A stretch of 64,000 nt of DNA from Gnetum montanum (Eukaryota > Streptophyta > Gnetopsida > Gnetales > Gnetaceae), in assembly GCA_015680685.1 (NCBI GenBank), contig MNCI01016618.1, positions 167,852 to 231,851 on the forward strand, in the 5' to 3' direction. The notes below the pieces were generated by a model. It saw only the letters and a program-made list of their open reading frames with translations. It had not been told where the DNA came from and did no database searches. The position numbers and the translations under genes are program-made. Positions 34,191 to 43,579 of this stretch are shown piece after piece; within the stretch, counting starts at the first letter, position 1, and each line of letters starts with the position of its first letter.

Positions 34191-36770
34191 GATCCAGTCA
34201 GTGACGGTATGTGTTAACATAACCGTATGCGTTGAGCTCTGTTGTTGGTTTGAAGGGGGATTTGAAACTTTATTTGGTACGAAGGTGTGTAGATGTTCAA
34301 CCACTTGTGATGGTGATGGTGAGGGCTTAGTTGGACTATTGGTTTTGAAGAAAGGTCTTTTCAGCATAAGATTTTCAGAACCAACTTCGGTTTGAGGATT
34401 CAAAGCCCTTGTGACATTGGGTTGTTGCGGTTGAGTGGGGAATACCCCTTGCATTGTTGGAGCAGTTGATAGTGGAGCTAACGGTGTAGGAGTGGCAGCC
34501 GAATTCAGAGGATGATATGCATGTGGTGAGTCTCTCCTAGGAGAAGGAGTCTTATAGTATTCCCAAGCTTGGTAGTGATGTTGTGGGGTCATGTGACTGA
34601 TAAAGTTACTTGGAGGAGCCGATTGTTGCACGTAATAGCCATATGGATCTGGTTGCTGGTATGGGTATTGTTGCCTAGGCAGTGGCATCCCCCATGATTT
34701 TGGGTATTGTCACTGCTGGTGTTGCTCAATAGGTTGTGGCGAAGTTCCACTTGGATAATACGTTAAGGGTTGGTGGAATTGCCTTGGGTTACCTTGGGGA
34801 TAAGGTAACCTTCGGGGTGCTTGCCATTTGTTAAGTCTTGGGTTGAGTGCATACATCTTGGACTCTTGTAGATGTGAGATTATTGGGCAACATCCTTTAG
34901 GATGGTCATATTGGCAGATCTCACATCGACTGTCATTGTCCATATTTGAATCCACAACCTCATCAGCGATAGTCATTTTTCCGTTACCCTTGCTATGTGC
35001 ATGATCTGAATCTCTTCTCTTTTTCTCATCATGGTCACTACTTCGCTCCTTAGACTCCTCTACGATTTTTAAAACAGTTTTGAATCTACTATCTAAGGAG
35101 TCCCACATTTGATCTACTTGAGCTGACACTTCAGTTGTTAATTTTTGAAGCGGAAATTTTTTTCTATTCACCAACTCTTCGAGTGATGACTCATCCTCTT
35201 CCTCACAGAATCTTACTCCCCTCTTTCAGAGGGAAGGATCACAGGTATATTCTTCCACACTTTATCTTTTTCATAGCTCTCATTCTTTCTTAGCTACTTG
35301 CTCCAACAATCTATGAACTTCATGGGACCTAAGTTCAGATGATCTCCCTTGGGCATATGTCCCAAGGGTTCTTCTAGTTTTGTGTCTTAGCCCATCTACG
35401 AGGTGACGTAGTTGATCCTGTTGGGTGTAACCATGGCCCGGGCAATGATGTAGCAATGCATAATATTGGCCCATGGTAGCATCTAAGGGTTTGTGATTAC
35501 CTTTCTTTCATCCTTGGATCTGGTTACGCAAGTTGGACACTTTGGAGTATGTTTGGTATTTATCGTTAAAAAATTCTAGCATCGTACTCCACCGTCTAAT
35601 GGATTCCAGTTCTAAGGACCAGTACCAACTCTCTGCTTCTTTTATGAGTGTCCTAGGGAAAAAATTTAACTTTTTTCACTTGTTTTCAATATTCTGCAAG
35701 GCACAGGAATTGTGGAATTCCTGTAAGTGGTTTTACGGATTAACATTGTATCCCCCCTCAAATCGTGGGATATTGTTCATGTCTAGTCTCTTAATCTGGC
35801 TATCTTTCTGGTGCCTTGTAGGTTTTCTCATAGCCTCTGTAATGTCTAACATGCTTTGGGTTGCAAGTAGGGGTTTGTCATGATCATCTCTCTCATGATG
35901 TCTATGATGCCTACGTGGTTCCCTACTTTTCCTTTTTTCATGCCTTGATTCTCTAGAATGCCCTCATCCTCGCTCTCAACTCTCTTGTCGAGGTCTCTCA
36001 TTTTTCTTATCCTTACCCTTATCTTCACGGTTGGGCTGTTTGTGACTACATCCTGATGTGGAAGGAGAGGGTGAATGGTGTGATGAAGGGGAAGAAGAAG
36101 GGGAACCATCACCATGACGATGTTTTCTACCTTCTCTTCGGTGGCTATGGTCCCAATCGTGATGACGATCAGAATGCTTACCCTTATCTTGTGCTTGTGT
36201 TCCCTCAGTGAACACTTGGTGTTCATGGGAATCAGAACCAGGGTTGTGTATCGTGGAGCATAGGTTATGATACCTCACCTCTTCACTATCATTAGGAGGG
36301 GGAACATCATTTTGTGGAGAACCTATTGAGATAGGTTCACCACCCTTAACTTCTCTTATGACGGGCGAAGCATTATGGAGGCCTTTGCCCTTCAATGATG
36401 TATGGTGACTCTCCTACTACAAATCCCGTTGACATTGCACTTCTATGGGATGGTAGTCCCTCATGTTGTAATCCCATGCAATGTACTCAACATATAATTG
36501 CGACATGTCAATTCATGTAAGGGCACGAAGGAGCATGTTGGGTGTGGCTCTGTCTGGAGGAGACACTATGTTATCCTCCAAGTCTCTCCATCGTAGTTGT
36601 TCATCTTGATGGAAGAAAAAGGTAAAGTCAGGTATATATTCATCATGATGAATATATACCACACTGAATTGTTGAGGAATTGGCAGTTCTTGGTTATGTA
36701 TGTTGTGCTTCCGACTATCTCTTGTGTGATCCCTAGGAGGTGAAGTGCTTTTATGAGAAGAAGAAGACAT
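34191..36770 (-). pseudogene. EB gag polyprotein
   Basis: ATG at 36770 opens MSSSSHKSTSPPRDHTRD. Blocks: QQFSVVYIHHDEYIPDFTFF and HQDEQLRWRDLE; charged His/Arg/Ser tract about 36300-35880; LDMNNIPRFEGGYN; SIRRWSTMLEFFNDKYQTYS; LLHHCPGHGYTQQDQLRHLV; YAQGRSSELRSHEVHRLLEQ; SSLEELVNRKKF; coiled QVDQMWDSLDSRFKTVLKIV; knuckle CEICQYDHPKGCC near 34925-34887; then YPQGNPRQFHQPL and a Pro/Gln/Tyr tail. Every piece from 36770 to about 30970 lies in one frame, so the ancestor made a single gag-pol polyprotein of about 2,040 codons. About ten stops remain. Confidence 0.88.
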
Positions 36771-36896
36771 TGTTATCTTGTCTGTGTGCTATTGACCGTT
36801 GTTTAAATTTTCTTCTGATTAATTCTAAGGGTTCGTTTAAGCTTCCCAACGATGTGGATGATTGCCTATGTTCTACTTAGTGCACAAACAACTTAG

Positions 36897-36914
36897 TCCC
36901 TGGCAACGGCGCCA
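36897..36914 (-). other. EB primer-binding site
   Basis: On the minus strand TGGCGCCGTTGCCAGGGA is the best-preserved primer site in the window. It matches the complement of a plant tRNA-Asp 3' end (knowledge), as in Athila elements. Confidence 0.9.
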
Positions 36915-36915
36915 A

Positions 36916-37720
36916 TGATGAGTGGTGAGGTACCTCTACACTCAACCATACAAATACGAGCATTACACGCATGATCTGGTCGAACTCCATAGACTAAGTG
37001 CCTACACGCCTTATGGAACACCTAAGGTTAATCAATCATTGTCCTCCCAAGCTCACTTGTATTTGTCACGGTTGTATGGTTAAGTAAGCTTGAGGCATGT
37101 GATTTTTATATCTTTTATGTTTTTATCGCCTTTGCTAATGAGGGAAAGGGTGAAGAGACCAAGTAACTAGCTTTAACTATCTAAGCCTTAATTACCCTAG
37201 CATCGGTATCCATTCCCACTTATCATTTCACACCCTGAACCAATGCAACGTTGCTAGGATTACCAAATGCTATTCGTCATTGGGATTGCCAAGCGTAACG
37301 CACGTGCTCAAAGCGGTTGTACTGAATGCACTTAACTAAGAGTTTTGGGTTGAGAGATATTTAATTAACTAATAAAGCATTTAAACATTAACAATAATTA
37401 AATTCTTATTTAGCTTAGTCCATGCACTGCAAGGTTTATCCAAAAGTTCTTTTTTATTGCTGTACACAATCGTGTGCTTAGGTACAGAATTGCTCAAATA
37501 AAGATCCGTTCACTTTGGGACTCCTATTGTGGGCACATGGAAATTATGCTAACTTTGGAATGGAGAAATGGCAAGAGTTTGGCTAAGGTCTAGATCTAGA
37601 TGGAGAAACAAGGGAGAGTCACCTCTTATTTATAGAACTAGAGGCGGGCTGCGATATCGCGTATGCAATATCGTAGGGAAAGATACGATATCGTGACCCA
37701 TGCAATATTGCGTCCCATCA
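36916..37720 (-). repeat. EB 5' LTR
   Basis: This is 805 bp, the same length as the middle LTR and about 95% alike by eye. The minus-strand 5' end starts TGATGGGACGCAATATTGC. GATATC words and TATA (TCTATAAATAAG) occupy 37630-37700. Confidence 0.92.
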
Positions 37721-38149
37721 CCCATGCAATGTGGTGTTGTATTTCTACATTGAAGGCCATATAACTTGAATAATCTAGTCACCATCCAGCCATGAGTTGG
37801 ATTATCTTTGGGTTCTAAACTACATAAAGAAGGCTACACCTCGATATAACCCCAGATAAGTGATTGGGAATCATATGTGAGGTTGGTATACACTTATGAA
37901 TGACACCTGCATTATTGAAAACCTTCGGGTGTTGTGCAACTCAACCCATTTGGATTTAATAGCTCATGATATTAAGCTGAAGTAAGCATATATATGGGTA
38001 GGGTTGGATAGTGGTGTTCATCTCCACACCTAGGGTAGGGCATACAGAAATACATAAATAATGCAACCCATTCATTCAAGATATAGAGATAAAATATATT
38101 ATCATACAAGTCACATGACAATCATACAAGTCACATGACAATCGTAATT
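37721..38149. other. Unidentified sequence between elements
   Basis: No gene or recognised repeat is visible here. A perfect 20-bp duplication (ATCATACAAGTCACATGACA, 38101-38140) is the only structure. It is not a continuation of E3 gag, although the EA-EB block lies between them. Confidence 0.6.
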
Positions 38150-38604
38150 CGTGAACAAGGTGATGTGATTATGCTAGTAATTGATTTAAGTCCATGACCA
38201 TTATCTTCCCACATGGAGCTAGTGGAGTTTACATGTATGGTTTAGCTCACAGTGAGCTATATGATGATTGATGTTGTAGGGCCATTGTTACTCCTAGTGA
38301 ACATGATGAAGGAGAAAGAGTTTCTAAATATAAGTCTAACTAAAATAGTAAAAAAATCTATTCTATCATAAGGCGATAAGTATTATGTCCTAACCTTCTG
38401 TACATACCCTAGGCTTCGAGTAATTACTATTGGGATTACCAAATACTTTGCTACTGGGAAAACCAAGTGATAGCACTACTAGATTACCAATCAATTAAAC
38501 TTAAGTGCTGTATTTATAGGCTGGCATGCATCATGCAATATCGCATATATGACAACATAGCTAGTGCTACGATATCATAGTCCTTGAAAAAATTGACATT
38601 ATCA
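38150..38604 (-). repeat. Truncated LTR of the Athila-like family
   Basis: On the minus strand it starts TGATAATGTCAA with a decayed palindromic U3 (TACGATATCATAG...CAATATCGC). It has TATA (CCTATAAATACAG near 38512) and the paired CTTGG...AGTA/CCCA motifs near 38430-38470. The distal U5 end is lost; the left limit is approximate. Confidence 0.7.
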
Positions 38605-38956
38605 TACTCCCATGACTAATTGAAAACTTGTCCTCAAGTTAAAACGAAATGAGGATAGAGTTCCTTACAAAATTTTGAGGTAGATCTACATGACTGACTT
38701 AACTATATACATGACACTTTATGTTGCAGTGGTATTTTTACCAAAATGACACAAGACATGAAAAGATAACTTTGACACAAAACAAAATTGGATGAAGCTC
38801 AATGTAGCCTATGTAGTGCCTGGTGGTGATGGCTCCTTCATCAATTACTTCCCCTTATTTTCAGGCTTCTAAAATTTATACCTATTAAGTAGTGCCTGAA
38901 GCCTCTCTTCCTTCACTCTTGCATCATGTACCATCCATGCTTATTGCAGAATGTGC
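38605..38956 (-). other. 3' flank of the truncated element
   Basis: On the minus strand it ends GACAAGTTTTCAATTAGTCATGGGAGTA directly before the LTR, a decayed polypurine tract of the same type as in EA and EB (seen in two parts: GTCATGGGAG and CAATTA upstream). The remainder is non-coding and ends where a T-family LTR fragment begins at 38957. Confidence 0.6.
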
Positions 38957-39411
38957 TGTACCGTCTAAAATCGTTGGTGAGAGGCTAAAATGAACGGACA
39001 CTAAGAGATCTATGGATGAAACAGTAAGACCCTACCTTTGCCTAAGGGCAAGCTGGAAATCAACGAAGGTAGAGTGCCTTGAATGGTCTGCACACGGATC
39101 AAACAAGGACTTCCCTAAACGTATGCAGTTGCGATGCGTTGGGTTATACGTAAATGAATGCAAAAATAGAACATAAATAAAATAAAATGAATGTAAACTA
39201 TTTAAATAATGAAAACAGGAAAATGTGAATAGGAAAAATAATGTAAACTGTAGAAATCTGAGCAAAAATGCAAATTGTTTGTATTGATAAACAATTAAAA
39301 TGTGCACCGGTTAGAATGCAGTTGCGGAGTGGTCACAAGGTGGACATTTAGCCCCGATGAATGAGAGCAGATGCTGGGAAGACGTAGGTTTTGGGTTGCA
39401 AGTGTACAACA
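38957..39411 (-). repeat. T-family LTR fragment (3' 455 bp), left side of H
   Basis: It aligns base for base with 43580-44034, also 455 bp, including TTTGCC(T/C)AAGGGCAAGCTG and GGATCAAAC(A/G)AGGACTTCCC. The minus-strand 3' end is GACGGTACA. No primer site adjoins it, so it was a 3' LTR or is a fragment. At 39412 it joins the inverted-repeat arm. Confidence 0.82.
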
Positions 39412-39423
39412 TTTAGCCATTTA

Positions 39424-39861
39424 GGATGTTTGGGACGACCATGGTTAGCCCAATTAAAAGCGGTTTCCTCACCCATCCACCAAGAGATTCACTTACCCTA
39501 TGAAGGTGGTGAAATCATTATACACGGTGATGCAGCTACACTCAACACCTCTACACATGTAGGCACAAACCAAGGCTCAGAGGTTGAATTTGATAAGCCT
39601 AAACAAGATGACGCTACTCCTGAGCTTAAACAGGATGCCACGCCCATTGATAACCAAAATGATAACCAATCTCCAAACCGTGATCCCCCAGAAAATATGG
39701 AAGCATTACAAAACGTGGAAACATCGGAGCTTGCTGACATAGGGGTCATTCCCCTAGACGTCTCATGGTTAGAATTACCATTTAACATAATTAGCAAGGA
39801 GACGCTAAATATACGATTACACCGATGTGCCCAACACACCAAGTCAATCTTCACAAATTAA
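39424..39861 (+). pseudogene. T-family protease C-terminal fragment, left arm
   Basis: LGRPWLAQLKAVSSPIHQEI and HLPYEGGEIIIHGDA match the end of the T1 protease (56424-56520). The frame then holds an acidic Asn/Asp/Gln-rich linker (VEFDKPKQDDATPELKQDAT) and IGVIPLDVSWLELPFNI. The catalytic half is absent. It is open over 146 codons up to the stop at 39859. Confidence 0.75.
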
Positions 39862-40523
39862 AGAAGCTACTCAACTGTTAAACTACTACTCATTCGAAAT
39901 GACGTTAAACTACTATTCGTCCAAAATGACATTAAACTACTACTACTATCTGAAAAGATGTCAAAATACCACATGTCCGCAATGAAATAAAACTAGCCAA
40001 GGTCAGAAATGGCCGGTTCATTTTAAAACCCCCTTAAACAGTTTAAATCTCTTTCATTTTCTTCTGACCTGAAATGGTCTTAAACTAGAATGCCATTGCT
40101 AAAGTCTGTCATAACTTTAAATTGACACGCATGGCCCGAAATGGCCTTAAACTAGAACAAGTTACATTTCCATTTCTTCAAGATTACATTATTTTTTTGC
40201 ATGCATAGTTGCATCCTTGCTTTACAAATTACTATTTCCCTTACATTTCTTCCACACTGGTATCATTTCAATTACATTCATATTTATATTTACAAACAGT
40301 TAAAACAACAAAATATATATATATAAAATAAAAATAGCAAAAAAAAATATCCTTTATGTTTACACTTCTGTTTGTCAAAAGTTTGGACAAAACTTAAAAA
40401 AAAAACTTGAGTAACATAAATATATAAATTGATAATATCAAATGATAACATTGTATCATACATTTGTCCAAAAAATTTCACACAATATATATATAACTAA
40501 GCTAACAACAATGACAAGTTGAA

Positions 40524-40616
40524 TTAAACATCAGTGCTAGGAGGACCTTGGTCCCCAAACTCCTATGCATCATCGAGTCCTGCTCCACTAGGGTCAGCCT
40601 CTTCATCAACACGTCC
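40524..40616 (-). pseudogene. Exon-like end, left arm copy
   Basis: This is the inverted copy of 41880-41972, preceded by the same acceptor (TTTTGTTTTGGTGCAG). A GAG codon became TAG (GATGCATAGGAG), so this copy is broken. Confidence 0.5.
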
Positions 40617-40644
40617 CTGCACCAAAACAAAATCCTAGGTAAGT

Positions 40645-41851
40645 ATTGCATTTGTGTGGATCGGCCTACCTTTGGGAGCGCCAAAGGTTTCACGATCACT
40701 CGCACATTCACGCATGTTTATTTTTCATTGCTGGTTTTTGCTCTTTTGCTTTTATATTTCGGCTGAAAACAGAAAAGACAAAACAGGGTCAACATCGTGG
40801 GTCATGGGTATGATGATGGATGAATCCTTGTTCAATTATTTTAAAAGTCTGTTTGCTTATAAAATAACAAATTCCACCAGCACATAGCTAATGGCCATAT
40901 GCAAGCTCAAGGCGCTCTGTTTTAATTTTCCCACTCATCGTGAAAAATTAGTCGAGAAGTACAGTAACTAAAATGCGGCCACCTTGCCTATTTCAAATAC
41001 TAAGCGATAAAGGAACCAAGTTGCACGCATTATAAAATAACACCAGAATGCAAAACAACACCAGAACGAAACTTCTAGTATAAGGCGGGGAATCCTCCTA
41101 AGGGAGACGTGAAATGGGGCTTACTTTACTTGGGCCAGGCTCAAGATGTGCTTGTCATGCTAATTTTTTCAGCGTTTGAAAAGGTTTTCGATCATTGTAG
41201 GTGAGGTGAATTTGGTGAATAATTTCAGTCCATTAAAATAATTTAACACAACCTTTTATATGATGTTATATTATCGGGATAAATCACCTTATATAGCCAA
41301 TATATTAGTTTAGCCAATATATTAGTTTCATATAAAGGAAATTGACACCGTGCTTTATTAAATTGGTGATTTATTACGCTGATTTGTCTATGTGTAAAAT
41401 ATATATTTTATCTAGTCATACGATAAAATATTGATGTCAAAAATCACATGTTTTGATGCTATGGCAGTGTCTTTTGGCGTAAAACGTAAGCGTGAGTGGT
41501 GGTATTATTGTTGATACTCAACATGAGTGTTTTCCTCCATACTCGCAACGTGAATCATTTTTCTAGTGTCTAAGATAATGTGGACTAACTGCTATTTTAC
41601 CTATGGTTGTAACATAAACTATTAATCATAATTTTTTTGCAAATGTTATCATTCTCATGTTGGTATTACCTAACGAATTTCCATGTTCCCCATTAAGGAT
41701 TAAATGCACTGAATGAATATTGGAGTTCTTGTCCCATGGGACATACAACTTTTGTAGTTATTCATTTTATTATTATTTCTCTTGCTAGTTCACTCTTGTA
41801 TATTTATCTTTTGTTGATGGTTACTTTCATTTGTGTGTTTTACAAATTTTA
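40645..41851. other. Spacer (loop) of the inverted repeat
   Basis: 1.2 kb with no match between its two halves and no supported gene. A 17-bp duplication TAGCCAATATATTAGTT lies near 41294-41328. It may hold upstream intron sequence of the captured exon, since the right arm's acceptor opens directly from it. Confidence 0.6.
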
Positions 41852-41879
41852 ACTTACCTAGGATTTTGTTTTGGTGCAG

Positions 41880-41972
41880 GAACGTGTTGATGAAGAGGCT
41901 AGCCCCAGTGGAGCGGGACTTGATGATGCGGAGGAGTTTGGAGACCAAGGTCCTCCTAGTGTTGATGTTTAA
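41880..41972 (+). CDS. Terminal exon of a captured gene (unidentified)
   Basis: After an acceptor (GATTTTGTTTTGGTGCAG) the frame reads ERVDEEASPSGAGL, DDAEEFGDQGPPSVDV and a stop, 30 acidic residues. A plausible 3' UTR follows. The exon and acceptor are duplicated in the other arm. Acidic C-termini of this sort occur in transposase-derived and nuclear proteins, but I cannot identify the gene. It may equally be part of the T family itself. Confidence 0.4.
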   Translation, partial: ERVDEEASPSGAGLDDAEEFGDQGPPSVDV

Positions 41973-42632
41973 TTCAACTTTTCATTGTTGTTAGCTTAGT
42001 TATATATATATAGTGTGAAAGTTTTTGGACAAATGATACAATGTTATCATTTGATATTATCAATTTATACATTTATGTTATTCAAGTTTTTTTTAAGTGT
42101 TGTCCAAACTTTTGACAAACAGAAGTGTAAACATAAAGGATATATTTTTTGCTATTTTTATTATATATATATATTTTGTTGTTTGAATTGTTTGTAAATA
42201 TAAATGTGAATGTAATTGAAATGATAACAGTGTGGAAGAAATGTAAGGGGAATAGTAATTTGTAAAGCAAGGATGCAACTATGCATGTAAACAAATAATG
42301 TAATCTTGAAGAAATGGAAATGTGACTTGTTCTAGTTTAAGGCCATTTCAGGCCATGCGTGTCAGTTTAAAGTTATGACAGACTTTAGCAATGGCGTTCT
42401 AGTTTAAGGCCATTTCGGGCTAGAAGAAAATGATAGAGATTTAAACTATTTCAGGGGGTTTTAAAATGAACCGGCCATTTCTGACCATGGATAGTTTTAT
42501 TTCATTGCGGACATGTGGTATTTTGACGTCTTTTCGGACAGTAGTAGTAGTTTAACGTCATTTTGGATGAATAGTAGTTTAACATCATTTTGGACGAATA
42601 GTAGTGTAACGTCATTTCGGATGAGTAGTAGT

Positions 42633-43075
42633 TTAACAGTTGAGTAGCTTCTTTAATTTGCGAAGATTGACTTGGCATGTTCGGCATGTCAGTGTAATCG
42701 TATATTCAGTGTCTCCTTCGCTAATTATGTTAAACGGTAATTCTAACCATGAGACGTCTGGGGGAATGACCCCTATGTTAGCAAGCTTCGATGTTTCCAC
42801 GTTTTGTAATGCTTCCATATTTTCTGGGGGATCACAGTTTGGAGATTGGTTATCATTTTGGTTGTCAATGGGTGCGGCATCCTGTTTAAGCTTAGGAGTA
42901 GCATCATCTTGTTTAGGCTCATCAAATTCGACGTCTGAGCCTTGGTTTGTGCCTACGTGTGTAGAGGTGTTGGGTGTAGCCACATCACCATGTATAATGA
43001 TTTCACCACCTTCATAGGGTAAGTGAATCTCTTGGTGGATGGGTGAGGAAATCGCTTTTAATTGGGCTAACCATG
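42633..43075 (-). pseudogene. T-family protease C-terminal fragment, right arm
   Basis: On the minus strand: the linker VEFDEPKQDDATPKLKQDAA, IDNQNDNQSPNCDPPENMEA, IGVIPPDVSWLELPFNIISE, and CRTCQVNLRKLKKLLNC before the stop. It matches the left arm and T1 (IGVIPTDISWSELSFDI). The upstream LGRPWL motif is damaged here. Confidence 0.72.
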
Positions 43076-43149
43076 GTCATCCCAAACATCTTAAATGGCT
43101 AAGTGTTGGAGAGAAAAAATGTGGCTAAGTGTTGATGAAACATCAGCAT

Positions 43150-43421
43150 GACCAAACGTTAGTGTGACCAAACGTTAGCATGACCAAACGTCAGGGTGAC
43201 CAAACGTCAGCGTGACCAAACGTTAGCTTGCCCAAACGTCAGGGTGACTAAACATCAGCGTGTCCAAACGTTAGCGTGACCAAACGTTAGTGTGACCAAA
43301 CGTTAGCTTGACCAAACATCAGCTTGACCAAACGTCAACTTGACCAAACGTCAGCGTGACCAAACATTAGCGTGACCAAACGTCAGCTTGACCAAACGTC
43401 AGTATGACCAAACGTCTGGGG
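43150..43421 (+). repeat. 16-bp tandem array, 17 copies
   Basis: Units are GACCAAACGTCAGCGT with T/C and G/T variants, 17 copies without spacers. It lies between the right arm and the primer site, in the 5' leader position of H. Related words (GTGTCAGCGTTAGC, GGCGTCAGCGTCA) occur in the LTR at 44474-44510. Confidence 0.9.
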
Positions 43422-43554
43422 TAAGAAAACTAAGTGTTGGACATAGTGTTTGAGAAGAAAAGTTAGATCTGGATGTTGTGATTCAAGTAGGAACATGAAA
43501 GTAATGTGTAAATGATGGATCTAGGATGCTAAGAGGTGGATCTAACAGAAAAAA

Positions 43555-43573
43555 GGCCCTCCTTCTAGCGCCA
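43555..43573 (-). other. H primer-binding site
   Basis: On the minus strand TGGCGCTAGAAGGAGGGCC lies six bases from the LTR and is identical to the T1 site (52968-52986). It starts with the obligatory TGG. I do not assign the tRNA. Confidence 0.82.
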
Positions 43574-43579
43574 TTTTAT

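Larger units (their letters stand above)
22008..37720 (-). mobile_element. EA-EB tandem: LTR-EA-LTR-EB-LTR
   Basis: Three LTRs of the same subfamily (22008-22709, 28116-28920, 36916-37720) and two internal regions alternate, all on the minus strand. The middle LTR has a primer site on its left (for EA) and a polypurine-like tract on its right (for EB), so it serves both elements. Such arrays usually arise by unequal recombination between LTRs. The outer flanks (GAGGG left, CCCAT right) do not match, so the target duplication is lost or the ends are rearranged. Confidence 0.85.
39412..40644 (+). repeat. H left arm of inverted repeat
   Basis: It pairs with 41852-43105. It starts ATTTAGCCATTTAGGATGTT and ends CCTAGGTAAGT at the spacer. 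Contents in order: protease end (39424-39861), 27-bp units near 39880-39960, GAAATGGNCTTAAACTAGAA-type degenerate units near 40070-40160, an AT-rich stretch, and the antisense exon copy (40524-40616). Confidence 0.85.
41852..43105 (-). repeat. H right arm of inverted repeat
   Basis: Reverse complement of 39412-40644, with one more 27-bp unit (near 42510-42640). Its outer limit is TTAAATGGCTAAGTGT. In this arm the protease fragment has the same orientation as the LTRs of H. Confidence 0.85.

Noticed and set aside
43150-43421. A regular short repeat resembling a CRISPR array
   Set aside because: Units are contiguous with no spacers, and the context is a plant retroelement.
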